From the NCBI RefSeq assembly GCF_963678635.1, contig NC_087063.1, positions 34,260,540 through 34,324,539 on the forward strand: a DNA stretch of 64,000 bases, in the 5' to 3' direction. Position 1 is the first letter of the stretch. Each line of letters starts with the position of its first letter. The notes beneath the pieces were generated by a model. That model worked only from the letters and a program-made list of their open reading frames with translations. It was not told where the DNA came from and did not search any database. A program made the translations under genes and the position numbers. This DNA comes from Symsagittifera roscoffensis (taxonomy: Eukaryota; Xenacoelomorpha; Acoela; Convolutidae). Positions 37,701 through 45,269 of the stretch are shown in pieces.

Positions 37701-40700
37701 CTTTTGAATCTTATTCTTCGGCTCTTTTGCTTTATAGCGAGACATTTTCTATTTATAGGGACGAAATATATACGCTTGCGATAAGTAAGGGTTATCAAAT
37801 CGGAATATGATTTTTTTTTTCGGTCAATCAACTAGTTTAACAAAATCTGTTTAAATTTTGGCCAATGTCTGGCAACAGACTTTTTCTTTAAACAGGCACT
37901 TAGCATAGTGGTAAGGCGTTCACTATGAGATCATCAGATCGTGTAATCGATCCCCTGCCATGGCAATGATAGTGTGTGAGGACGAGCTCTCACTTGACCT
38001 CTAGCTTCAGGTCTACCACAGCCTTACCAATTGCGGCTGCAATAATGGTACCAAGTGAATGCTGTAGACCCATAAAACGGCCTTGAGTCGCAAAAAAAAG
38101 AGTTTCGCTCAACAAAATAACTCAGTCTGGAGTGTAGGGAAATAAGAGAAACGGACTATGCTTAGACAGGCTAGATAGTCTTTCCTAGATCCTCAGCGAA
38201 TCGCAGAAACCACAGTTATTATTATTAATTATGATTATCATGTCTGCATTTTAAATGGCCGTTCCTTTCGGACATTCTTGGTCGTAAATCAACTCTAATC
38301 TTTATTTTCCTTTGGTCGCTTAATGTTTTTCATTTTTTCACTGGATGTTTTTTTTCACTGGCTTCAAAGGTTTCGGCTGATGTTATATGTGGTTAGTTGC
38401 CTCATAATTAGTTGCTTAACGGACCAATTTTTTTCTCATTTCTTTTGAGTTTCCGCGGGGGAGAAGAGCCTTTTCTAGGCTCAAAATGTTTTATAGCTCA
38501 TTTTTTTCCGGCTCAACAGTCGTCTACCCAGGTATTGTCTTGTCCTTATCCGTGAAATGACTTTGCTTTTGAATGCTCATCAAGTGTCACTGAACAAAGG
38601 CTTTTACCTATATATATGTGCACTTTTTGAGTTCAGTTTAAATTCATCTGCTGAAAGTTAGGTAAATTGCACTTTATAAATACGAGCGTGGAAATGGCGC
38701 GAAAACACGTGAACGACTTCTAATTTCAGAAGTGGGTGATTTATATTTTATTATTTCCCGGCTGATTTAAAACTTTAAGTAAGGATTCATTTTTCTCAAA
38801 TTGTTTTAATTTAATCAAAAGGTGTCGGTGATAGACTGGTTTTGGAATTCATAGAGCTTTACGGCCATATATTTTTTACTTAGAAAGTAAAAGATTTTTC
38901 GAAAGTAAATCAGTTTTTCTTCTGTTTCCCTAGCTCTCATCCAACTGTTTTTTGGCTGTGTTTCAACACTGGCAGTTGTGTTATTCAGTATCTTTTCTCA
39001 AATTCAACCGTTTTGCAGACAATCGTTAAAAAATACTTTTTCGAATCAGGGTTTCGTCCTATTTTTTTCGGGCTAGCCGCCGTGCTGTTTTTTGTTGCAT
39101 TGGAAACGGTGCAAAGCCGTGCCTCTGTGCGAAGTTATCATACCGTTTTTCAGCTCCGACTTCTAGTTTCTGATTTATCTGCATTTTAAGCCGGCCATTT
39201 TTTATGAAATTTGAAGTTCTCAATTAAGTATTCGTTTAAAGCATGAAAAGGTTCGTTCTTGCGTTCTCAAAAAGTTTATCGGGCTTAGTAGCCGAGAGCG
39301 ACAAACACCCTTGAGCTGATTGGATACAATCTTCGAAACAGAGCAACTGACATCATTTCTGAGTCTGAAATCTATAGCTGAACCGTGTAAAATCGCCAAT
39401 TTCGAGTGTTAGCTCTAATTTTTTTTCTAAAAACACCGGTTATTTACGGAAAATGAACGGTTATACACGGAAGTTAGAGCGTGGAAATGGTGCGAAAACA
39501 CGTAATTCCAGCAATTGACTTCTAGTTTCAGAAGTGGCTTAATTATTTTGATTTCCCAGCTGATTTAAAATTTTATGTTGCGATTCATTTTTCGCAAATT
39601 GATTTAATTTAATCAAAAAGTGTCGGCCATAGACTGATCTTGAAATTCATAGAGCTTTACGGCCATATATTTTTTACTTTGAAAGTTAAAGATTTTTTGA
39701 AAGTACGTCAGTTTTTCTTGTTTCCTTGACTCTTTTCTAAATGTCTTTTGGCTAGATTTTAATACTGGCAGTTGTGTTTCTGAGTATTTTTCCTCAAATT
39801 CAACTGTTTTCCAGACAATCGTAAAAGAACACTTTTTTGAATCAGGGTTTTTTGTCCTATTTTTTTGGGCTAGCTGCCGTGCTGTTTTTGTTGCATTGCA
39901 AGTGGTGTGAAGCTCCGCCTCTGTGCGAAGTTATCATACCATTCCGACTTCCAGTTTCTGATTTTTCTGCATTTTAATACGGCGATTTTTTTATTGAAAT
40001 CTCGAGCTAGCCCTGCTTGAAGCGGCGTTGTTCTCAATTAAGTCTTCGTTTAAACCTTGACTAGGTTCGTGCTTGCTATCCGAGTCTTGGGGGAATTGAG
40101 AAACCTAATTAGCGACGTAGGCTATTGAAATTGTTGAACTTGCTTGGCTTCTGTGACGCAAATGTATGTCTGCTGGGTCAATATTGAACTATTGTCGGTT
40201 GATTTTTAGAAGCATGATGAGGAATGCTGCTAGCAGACGTGTTCCAACCCAGGAAGAGTTAAGCGATAGTTCGCAGTCGTCTGCAAGATCGGAGCAGCAT
40301 TTGCTTGTTCCCATTATGGCGTCTATGGCCATGCTGCCTTCTATGGGACCCTTTGGTCTCGTGATAGCTGGCGGAATTGTAAGCATTGTTTTTTTAAACA
40401 TGCGTGTTCATAAATTTTTAAGTGAATGAGACTTAGTGAAAAAATCTGATTATTTTCTGCCGACTACTGATTTATATCGTTGTTTTCTGAAATGGCACAA
40501 TTTTTTCTGCGGGAAAGTTTTGCATTTTTATTGCAAAATTAATTAAGGGCCTGGGATTTTATTTTTTAAATTGTAACCGAGTATCTTTCTGTATTTTCTG
40601 TGTTTTTTTTCTATCTGATGTTTTTTTTTTCAGATACCAAGTGCACTAAAAGTCTTGTATATAGCCTGAATTTCAAATAATTTGAGTCAGTTTGCTTGTT

Positions 40701-41803
40701 TTAAAACACAAACGAGCTGCGTTATTTGATGTTGCTTGGCTTTCGTGACTCGAGTGTATGTCTGAAGTGATGTTGTTTGGCTTTGTTGTTTCTTCAGATT
40801 TGGAGTAAGATCAGCTGGAAAGTGATAGTGTTGGTGGGTGGGTGTTACGGGGGTCTGTATGCGTATGAGAGACTGACGTGGAATGTGGTGGCCAAGCAGA
40901 GGAGCTTCAAGCGTCAACTGGTGGACTTCACCACCCCACAACTCTCCTCGGTCATTCCCATGGTCAGCCGCCACTGCAGCGACTCACTCGTCGCGTAAGT
41001 CACATTCGACTGTGTAAAATATTGTCCAAGCAGTAGCATGTTTAGGGCTGTGGCAAAGGCCGAAGGCCCCGCACCCTCATGGATTAGATGCCCTGGCCAC
41101 CCAAATAGTCCCCCTTTGGATGTATTTTACTACATCTATGTTTGGTTTAACAATCATTACATTTTTCAAGGCGCCACTATAAACTAAATTTGAGTGCGAA
41201 GCCCGCAGTTTGCCTGCGGCGATAAATTTGTGTGCCTCGTAGTTTTTTTGGCAAAATACGTTCTTCATAATGTTTCGAGAGCTTGGAAATTTAATTTGAT
41301 CGACCTGGAAAAAGGTAGAAAAAACGCCCCGCCCCTCCGTCAAGAAAATCCTAAATCCACGCCGGAGCACAGGTATAAACTAACAGATAAGTAGAAAGAT
41401 TTTTGTTTGAATTACGCTATTTTGCTCGGTTGATTTTTTACAAAAATAGTTGCTCAGTATTCTGTTTTGTTGACGGCCGTTATTCTAGCAGATGACAATT
41501 TTTCTTTTGAAAAGAAATGTCTAAAAACAATTAAAATTGACGGTTATTTGTACCTTTGTAGGAAAAACATACAAACCCGAAGGTTTTCATTTCATTCACA
41601 TAAAAAATGAAAAGGAATTTTTTTGTTCAGTTCATTTGAAACATGTTTGAGCTGTTCATTTGATTCAGAGATATGCAGAACACCTACGACACCTTGAAGA
41701 TAGACGTGGATGCTTCTCTGTCGGACTCTAGGAAGGAAATCGAGACATGCGAGAGGGACATTAAAAGTTTAAATGATGTAGTTGATATATCCACATCATA
41801 CAT
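19527..41803 (+). CDS. Mfn: Mitofusin (Mfn/Marf-type outer mitochondrial membrane fusion GTPase), 13 coding exons, 3' end not found
   Basis: Dynamin-family GTPase that tethers and fuses outer mitochondrial membranes. Exons: 19527-19731, 19975-20104, 26947-27112, 27379-27748, 28487-28581, 28722-28823, 28905-29026, 29399-29525, 35618-35825, 37254-37467, 40210-40378, 40798-40994 and 41669-41803. All junctions are GT-AG and phases agree, giving 2,240 nt (746 codons plus 2 nt) against about 740-760 aa for whole human MFN1/MFN2. Visible motifs: G1 GRTSSGKS split over exons 2/3, G2 Thr in GDTTNCF, G3 DSPG, G4 NKWD, then helical-bundle sequence, a Gly/Met-rich hydrophobic hairpin across exons 11/12 and the YERLTW motif after it. 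The ATG at 19527 opens a short hydrophilic N-terminus, as in the family. The final exon, expected to encode the C-terminal heptad repeat, was not identified. Exons 7 and 8 have a second copy at 31752-32372. The gene identity is certain from the combined motifs; the duplicated exons' use and the 3' end are not. Confidence 0.95.
19975..20104 (+). CDS. Mfn: Mitofusin exon 2 (approach to the P-loop)
   Basis: The acceptor is TTATCAG| at 19974 and the donor is GGC AG|GTAGCA. The exon encodes the segment before the GTPase domain and the first beta strand (MKVVFFGR), ending inside the G1 motif. Phase 1 in, phase 2 out. Confidence 0.93.
20750..21256 (+). mobile_element. tRNA-derived repeat, copy 2, in mitofusin intron 2
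   Basis: Same family: TGTAGCGTAGAGGTAGGG (A box) and GGTTCGAACC (B box), then the shared GTCCGCTCTATAAATTGAGG segment. It ends in the hairpin GCGAAGTGCAACTTCGC followed by CTCTGTG. Confidence 0.7.
21550..21885 (+). repeat. Hairpin-ending repeat in mitofusin intron 2
   Basis: It starts CTTGCGATTAGCAAGCGACA, contains a B-box-like GGATTGAATCTGACC at about 21728 and ends GCGAAGCTCCGCTTTACCTC. Same plan as 30770-31612 but shorter. Confidence 0.45.
23950..24420 (+). repeat. Dispersed repeat, copy A
   Basis: AAGACTGCTCGTATGTCAGG, ATGTTCCGACT, TTTTTGGGAAAAGAAAATA and CTCAATTTGGAACGATTTTG match 62060-62400 in the same order. A shorter inverted match lies at 59140-59240. Confidence 0.85.
25920..26450 (-). 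pseudogene. SGNH-hydrolase-like ORF remnant in mitofusin intron 2
   Basis: Minus-strand frame of about 98 codons (26427-26131) with HGPSFLYGVYL, ISCPGGTI and VVVMRSTNN. These resemble blocks I to III of retroelement-associated SGNH esterases (G-D-S, P-G-G-T-I, G-T-N-D) with substitutions. After a stop the same frame continues for about 50 codons, and a further frame gives SEDGLQPNPSH, like the D-G-x-H-P block. Block I lacks the usual GDS. It differs from the LINE ORF1 esterase, so it probably comes from another element family. It is decayed; no host function is implied. Confidence 0.5.
26947..27112 (+). CDS. Mfn: Mitofusin exon 3 (G1 and G2 motifs)
   Basis: The acceptor is GTTCAG|G and the donor is GTG CAT|GTTAGA. 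The exon completes the P-loop (TSSGKSS) and contains GDTTNCF, the switch I/G2 threonine region typical of mitofusins. It is preceded by a 6.8-kb repeat-filled intron. Confidence 0.95.
27379..27748 (+). CDS. Mfn: Mitofusin exon 4 (G3 and G4 motifs)
   Basis: The largest exon, 370 nt. It holds LIDSPGI (G3, switch II), the conserved ADVFIFVANAEST strand and ILQNKWDLAD (G4, base specificity). Phase 0 in, phase 1 out. Confidence 0.97.
28330..28475 (+). repeat. Short dispersed repeat before mitofusin exon 5
   Basis: AAGACTATGGTCGGAA with TTTTGTGCAACTGGTACAGT recurs at about 12815-12870 in the same direction and inverted at about 29940-30010 and 32787-32857. The TTTATCACACCAGGC part also resembles 37095-37115. 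Confidence 0.7.
28487..28581 (+). CDS. Mfn: Mitofusin exon 5 (end of GTPase domain)
   Basis: Acceptor TTTGTAG|AA, donor TAC AGA|GTAAGT. It encodes FLIDELKVMDDALEAEKRVF followed by FISAKE. The last is the G5-like S-A-K segment. Phase 1 in, phase 0 out. Confidence 0.92.
28722..28823 (+). CDS. Mfn: Mitofusin exon 6
   Basis: Acceptor TTTGTTTCAG|ATA, donor GAC TTT AAG|GTAGGA, phase 0 at both ends. It encodes a charged, helix-rich segment (EERRREFKSFESDFK) aligning by position with the human FQNFEKIFEE region. The 2,847-bp duplication begins in the intron 3 nt after this exon. Confidence 0.9.
28905..29026 (+). CDS. Mfn: Mitofusin exon 7 (first copy; helical bundle)
   Basis: Acceptor TTTGTTCAG|TTC, donor AAA CG|GTATAAG, phase 0 to 2. 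It encodes SAIKTKFEKHT, matching the conserved S-A-V-K-T-K-F-E-Q-H-T of vertebrate mitofusins, followed by a long amphipathic helix. A near-identical copy lies at 31752-31873. Confidence 0.92.
29399..29525 (+). CDS. Mfn: Mitofusin exon 8 (first copy; coiled-coil segment)
   Basis: Acceptor AATAATAG|A, donor GCC AAT|GTGAGT, phase 2 to 0. It encodes a charged helical segment (KQMRTRAKKLEAFQREEVA) in the position of the human IDRLDFIRNQMNLL region. Together exons 7 and 8 form a 249-nt, phase 0 to 0 cassette. Confidence 0.85.
30770..31612 (+). repeat. Composite repeat with two tRNA-like parts and hairpin end
   Basis: It starts near CTTGCGATAGGGTAGTAGAT, contains the B-box element at 30880-30955 and the Ser/Leu-like segment at 31432, and ends TTTGCGAAGCACAGCTTCGC at about 31590. 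The duplicate is at about 33617-34455. Confidence 0.5.
31432..31504 (+). repeat. tRNA-like segment (type II/Ser-Leu-like) within a repeat
   Basis: GGCTGAGTGGTTAG (A box) and a perfect GGTTCGAATCC (B box) at tRNA spacing with a variable-arm-sized insert. It lies in a longer repeat that ends in the GCGAAGC...GCTTCGC hairpin near 31590. A SINE head is more likely than a functional tRNA gene, because acceptor-stem pairing is poor. Confidence 0.6.
31752..31873 (+). CDS. Second copy of mitofusin exon 7
   Basis: Copy of 28905-29026 offset by exactly 2,847 bp, with splice sites intact. The only exonic difference I saw is G to T at 31860, which changes Ala to Ser in the SES(A/S)KIK segment. Inclusion in the transcript cannot be decided from DNA. 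Confidence 0.7.
32246..32372 (+). CDS. Second copy of mitofusin exon 8
   Basis: Copy of 29399-29525 at an offset of 2,847 bp, with intact acceptor and donor and an open frame. Splicing exon 8 to the second exon 7 keeps phase 0, so the cassette could be included twice or used alternatively. Confidence 0.7.
34276..34348 (+). repeat. tRNA-like segment, duplicate of 31432-31504
   Basis: Copy carried by the 2,847-bp duplication. One base differs in the A box (CAGCTGAG for CGGCTGAG). Confidence 0.6.
35618..35825 (+). CDS. Mfn: Mitofusin exon 9
   Basis: Acceptor CTATTTTAG|GTT, donor CTC ATT G|GTTAGC, phase 0 to 1. It encodes VMAEEVLQLTLILQKFPQPF, matching the position and pattern of human AMTDEICRLSVLVDEF, followed by a helix similar to the human YKSELNKHIEDGMGRNL block. 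Confidence 0.9.
36240..37070. repeat. ~165-177-bp degenerate tandem array in the intron after mitofusin exon 9
   Basis: Units marked by CCTCCAA(A/T)TATGA-like sequence near 36278, 36441, 36612, 36778 and 36955, each followed by a GAGAT(A/G)(C/T)GACG-like block and TTTTCAGAAAACT. Confidence 0.75.
37254..37467 (+). CDS. Mfn: Mitofusin exon 10
   Basis: Acceptor TCGTTGTCAG|AT, donor TCC AG|GTCTGA, phase 1 to 2. It encodes NYSVSCSSLCANFKEDLSF and a following FSLS stretch, close to the conserved Y-x-L-x-x-x-x-L-C-x-D-F-x-E-D-x-x-F-x-F-S-L of mitofusins, then LRKIIGPAMSR (compare L-G-P). Confidence 0.93.
37890..38245 (+). mobile_element. tRNA-derived SINE in the intron after mitofusin exon 10
   Basis: It starts GGCACTTAGCATAGTGGTAA (clear A box) with a B-box-like TGTAATCGATCC, then a non-tRNA body (CAGGTCTACCACAGCC, AGCGAATCGCAGAAACCAC). 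It ends in a TTATTATTATTAATTATGAT tail. Head, body and simple-repeat tail are the standard SINE plan. No other copy is in the window. Confidence 0.75.
38670..40045. repeat. Diverged ~790-bp direct duplication
   Basis: GAGCGTGGAAATGG(C/T)GCGAAA at about 38684 and 39477, with shared order through CATAGAGCTTTACGGCCATA and the hairpin remnants at about 39110 and 39900. Clearly older than the 2,847-bp duplication. Confidence 0.8.
40210..40378 (+). CDS. Mfn: Mitofusin exon 11 (first membrane segment)
   Basis: Acceptor TTTTTAG|A, donor GGA ATT|GTAAGC, phase 2 to 0. A Ser/Gln-rich linker is followed by the hydrophobic stretch LVPIMASMAMLPSMGPFGLV, ending IAGGI, which fits the first half of the outer-membrane hairpin. 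Confidence 0.93.
40798..40994 (+). CDS. Mfn: Mitofusin exon 12 (second membrane segment, YERLTW)
   Basis: Acceptor TTTCTTCAG|ATT, donor GTC GC|GTAAGT, phase 0 to 2. It encodes IWSKISWKVIVLVGGCYGGL then YAYERLTW, the second membrane segment and the Y-E-R-L-[ST]-W motif of the family, then a cytosolic helix (KQRSFKRQLVDF). Confidence 0.96.
41037..41372. mobile_element. MITE relative, inverted, in the intron after mitofusin exon 12
   Basis: Read on the minus strand it has GTGGATTTAGGATTTT near one end, then a G-rich run and a GGCGCC core, as in the MITE at 48026. The ends are degenerate. Confidence 0.5.
41669..41803 (+). CDS. Mfn: Mitofusin exon 13 (start of C-terminal heptad region)
   Basis: Acceptor TTGATTCAG|AG, donor TAC AT|GTAAGT, phase 2 to 2. 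It encodes a charged helix (ADMQNTYDTLKIDVDASLSD onward) comparable to the human stretch before HR2. A terminal exon beginning with one nucleotide of the split codon is needed and was not located downstream. Confidence 0.88.
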
Positions 41804-42069
41804 GTAAGTCTCCATTAAACATGTCAGTCTCGATTAAACTAAAAACCATTGAGCTCGTCTACTATTTTTAAAGGAAACGTTTTATCTATGGAAATATCCA
41901 ATCTATGTACATTTTACACTTGCGAACCTAGTGTATTAAAACGAACCTTCTTTTTTTTCCAATCTAAGTAGCAAATATTAGTGCGACATTTGAGGCACCT
42001 TTACAGGTTTTTGATAGCATGTGCTTTGACATTCGAATAGTAATAAATGAACTCAGTTGATGCATTTTT

Positions 42070-42512
42070 ACACAAGCAAAGCTTGTGTGTTAGTATGAAC
42101 TCTCTTTTTTTCCAACCTAAGTCGCAAATATTTGATCAATAACCAGATATTAAGTACAGCCAATACTAAGGATGTTAACACAGACTATTATGTTACAAAT
42201 AGCACTCTAGCTTCAAGGTATCATGGATCTGTAGCGTAGAGGTAGGGAAGGAGACTCGCAGCAAAATAGGGTTCGAACCTGTGTAGGGTCGGATGTTTTT
42301 AATGAGTTTTTTCGTATACTAGTTAAAATGCGTCCGCTATATAAATTGAGGCATGTTAGTTGTAAGTTTCTTTTTTTTTTCAAATTGACTGGTACTGCTA
42401 ATGTGTCATAATTGTCGTGCGTCACTGAAGAATTTTTGTAGACTCAAAGTTTTTCAAATAGCGCTATCGGTCATATTTTTGCTTTTTATGCGAAGTGCAA
42501 CTTCGCCTCTGT
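42070..42512 (+). mobile_element. tRNA-derived repeat, copy 3
   Basis: It begins with the hairpin ACACAAGCAAAGCTTGTGT. A box TGTAGCGTAGAGG and B box GGTTCGAACC are intact. It ends GCGAAGTGCAACTTCGCCTC. This is the cleanest copy of the three. Confidence 0.72.
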
Positions 42513-42809
42513 GTTAATTCATCAAATGAACCGAAAAAATCTATTTGTTTCAAACAACATCAAGATGAAAAAAAAAGTTATCAGAAATTTTCTAACTCAA
42601 TATATCTCGCAATTTTTTGAAATGCATAGTTTATACATAATGTGGCTTTGTGCTTTCCGATTTGTTACATGCAAAGTTAGTGTTTATTATAATCCAAATT
42701 ATTACTTGCAAAGTTGAGTCTATTTGTATTTGGTGCGATTTTTGCTGAATGGCACTGGCAATTTATTAGCATATGTAGCTGCTTTATTCGTGACTAGTGT
42801 TTGTCGGTT

Positions 42810-42993
42810 GCTAAGCTTGAATGACTGAGGGGATAGTGTTTGAGACTCAAAATCTCTTGATTGCAGTGGGTCGCAGATTCGAATCCTACGCTTAGCTTTT
42901 GCTAATTCGGGGCTTATTTCTACTTATTTCACTTGATAGAACTGCTTTTTGGTCGTGTTCTCACAAAGGTTTGCGAATCGCAGCTTCGCCTCT
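42810..42993 (+). repeat. tRNA-like repeat ending in the shared hairpin
   Basis: TTTGAGACTCAAAATC and B box GATTCGAATCCTACG align with 31450-31500. It ends TTGCGAATCGCAGCTTCGCC at about 42968, followed by TCTGTG. Confidence 0.55.
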
Positions 42994-43404
42994 GTGTGAT
43001 AAAATGGAAATATGGAAGGAGAGGATCATACTACTGAATCTTTTAAAAATCGACATATTTGCTAACTTTTTAGTGCGAAAATACATGGACACGAGCTGCA
43101 ATTTACTGGCTTTTTGCAACGATTTCTACAAATGGGGCAGTAGTTTTGAAGATATTTTCACGCCTCCTTCTTGCAAATAACTGCCAGAGGATAACCACTC
43201 AACACATACATTGCAACCCCGAGGAAACTAAACTGGACTATGTCGTCTGAGACGCTCCCAGAGACTTTCCAGATGCAAATTAATATTTCCAGATATAGTT
43301 GACTCTAATTTATATCAACAGAAAACATAATATTTGCAACGCACTGTGTTATTAGTCATGATTTTGAATCAGAATTAACGTAACGCGCAATTGTTTTTAT
43401 GAGA

Positions 43405-43740
43405 AAAAAAAACAACGAAGTTCTAAGGCAAACAGTTGTAGTAGCCAAACAATTGAGACGAGTCCTTAAACTTGCGACTCAAAACTTTTAAAATTTAAGA
43501 CTGACTTATCTCCAGGGGTGGATGGGGGGGGGGGGGGCGGCTGGGGCTGGGTGTAAGCCCTCTATTCTAGGCATTCGACCCCCTAACCAACTAAAGGGTC
43601 TCCCGTTTGCTATTATTTTATGACATCAATTTTCGGCCTACCAACCGTAAGATTTTATAAAGGCGCCGCTGGCGCCGATATATACTAATTTTGAAGTATG
43701 CGGGCGCCGTAAAAAGAGCAGTCTAAATTTTGTTTAACCC
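43405..43740. mobile_element. MITE fragment related to 60140-60440
   Basis: The stretch with AAACAGTTGTAGTAGCCAAA, GACTGACTTATCTCC and a long G-run matches 60150-60300 in order, and a GGCGCC core follows. The right end is missing or diverged. Confidence 0.65.
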
Positions 43741-44227
43741 AGGACACTTAATTTTCTTTAAGTGTCTTTAACCCAAGCGGTCTTAATTTTTTTTCAATCC
43801 AAGGACACTTAAAAGTTTGTGATTTTTTCACAAGAAAGTTTGAAAAATACTGTCGCTTAAGTTTGCTTATTTGCGTTTTGAAATTTGATTTTTTTTAACG
43901 TTCCCGACTGGAAGGCACATTACTCATTTTTTAACCAAATGGAGCGCACTATCATCCAAAATTATCCAAGAATGTTATTAGTTTTTTTAGGTTGAATGAT
44001 ATCGAACTATATCAAATTACATATCAAGCAAATCATAGCCAACAGACAGTTGGAAGAGTATGAAATCAAAGAAACCAAAAAATTTTCCTTCCAACTTTAA
44101 TTGGCTTTCCTTGTTTTTTCACAGTTCTCCATTTGTCTGATGGCTTTGACTGACATTTTGACAACATTCGACACAATCTTACGTAAAAAAACTCTACAGA
44201 TGAAATGGATAATAGTAGTGTTACTGG

Positions 44228-44577
44228 CAGGGTTACCAACTGGTCTCTATTGTAGTGACCGGTCACTATTAGGCTCTAAAAGCTCTCTACTTTTTACTGG
44301 TCACTATTTTTATTTATAGTCTAGAACACATCAAACTCCTGAGGTCCCCCCTTTGAACTATTTTGAGATATCCATTTTTGGCTGACGGACCCCAAAATTT
44401 TTCTAAAGGTACCTTTGGCACCAATTTACACTAAATTGAGGGGGGAGCGCGCGCCGAAAAAACGCGATTTTTTGGTCAGAATTTGCCTTTTTTGGCCTGT
44501 TTCAAATTTTTTTTTGAGATATTTTCGGTAGATTTTGATAAAGTCACTACTTTTTCGGCGACCAGTTTGGAACCCTG
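44228..44577. mobile_element. hAT-type MITE, 350 bp, with 8-bp target-site duplication
   Basis: Ends CAGGGTTACCAACTGGTC and GACCAGTTTGGAACCCTG, flanked by GTTACTGG on both sides (44220-44227 and 44578-44585). Its interior (about 44340-44540) is an inverted relative of the interior of the CAGGGGCGG-type MITE, although the termini differ. Confidence 0.92.
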
Positions 44578-44989
44578 GTTACTGGCGTCTCCATTCAACT
44601 TCTGATAGGCCTAGTTTTTCTAATTCTAAAGATGGAGGTTAATACAATAAGAGCAAGAATTTAACCAAAAATGCTCTATGAATTACTTTATTTGCGGTGT
44701 AAGTTCATAGTATTTCATCACAAAGGATCTGCTGGTAAAATTTAGAGACAATTTCAGGTGGAAATGAAATTTTTAACCGTCTTGACGCAGCAGCTAAAGA
44801 AGTTAAACTGCTAAATAAAGCTGATAAAACTAAGGTGTTGAGTTTGAGTAGAAGGAAAACAGATGCCGATGACCCAAAATTGTTTGTTGCCACATGTAAA
44901 ATAAAAATCATATCTGGGATAGGCATATACAAAAAGTTAAATAGATTGACGCCTTATTCACAAATTTATGCAATAAACATCTATCATCG

Positions 44990-45260
44990 AGCTAATTAAG
45001 GGGCTTGCGAGTTTTCGAAGAGAGCTTTTTTCGAGAAAAAAAAACTAGGTGAGTTGTCGAACTTAAGTTTTGTATCTCGACAAAGTTGATTTTCCGAGCT
45101 TCCCTAAAACCTAATTGTGGCGAACACTTTGCGCTGATGGCGAATTTTGGGCACTTTTTCAAAGATTTTGACCAAACATTGAGTTTTTTTCAGCGGGTGC
45201 CCCACCTTCAACATTTTTATTTGTTGACGCTAAAGAAGCCTGTAAAAAGTTATAAAGTTG
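44990..45260. mobile_element. Partial MITE relative
   Basis: It shares GTTGATTTTCCGAGCTTCCC and TTTTGGGCACTTTTT with the elements at 48026 and 60428. No termini recognised. Confidence 0.45.
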
Positions 45261-45269
45261 TTCATACAA

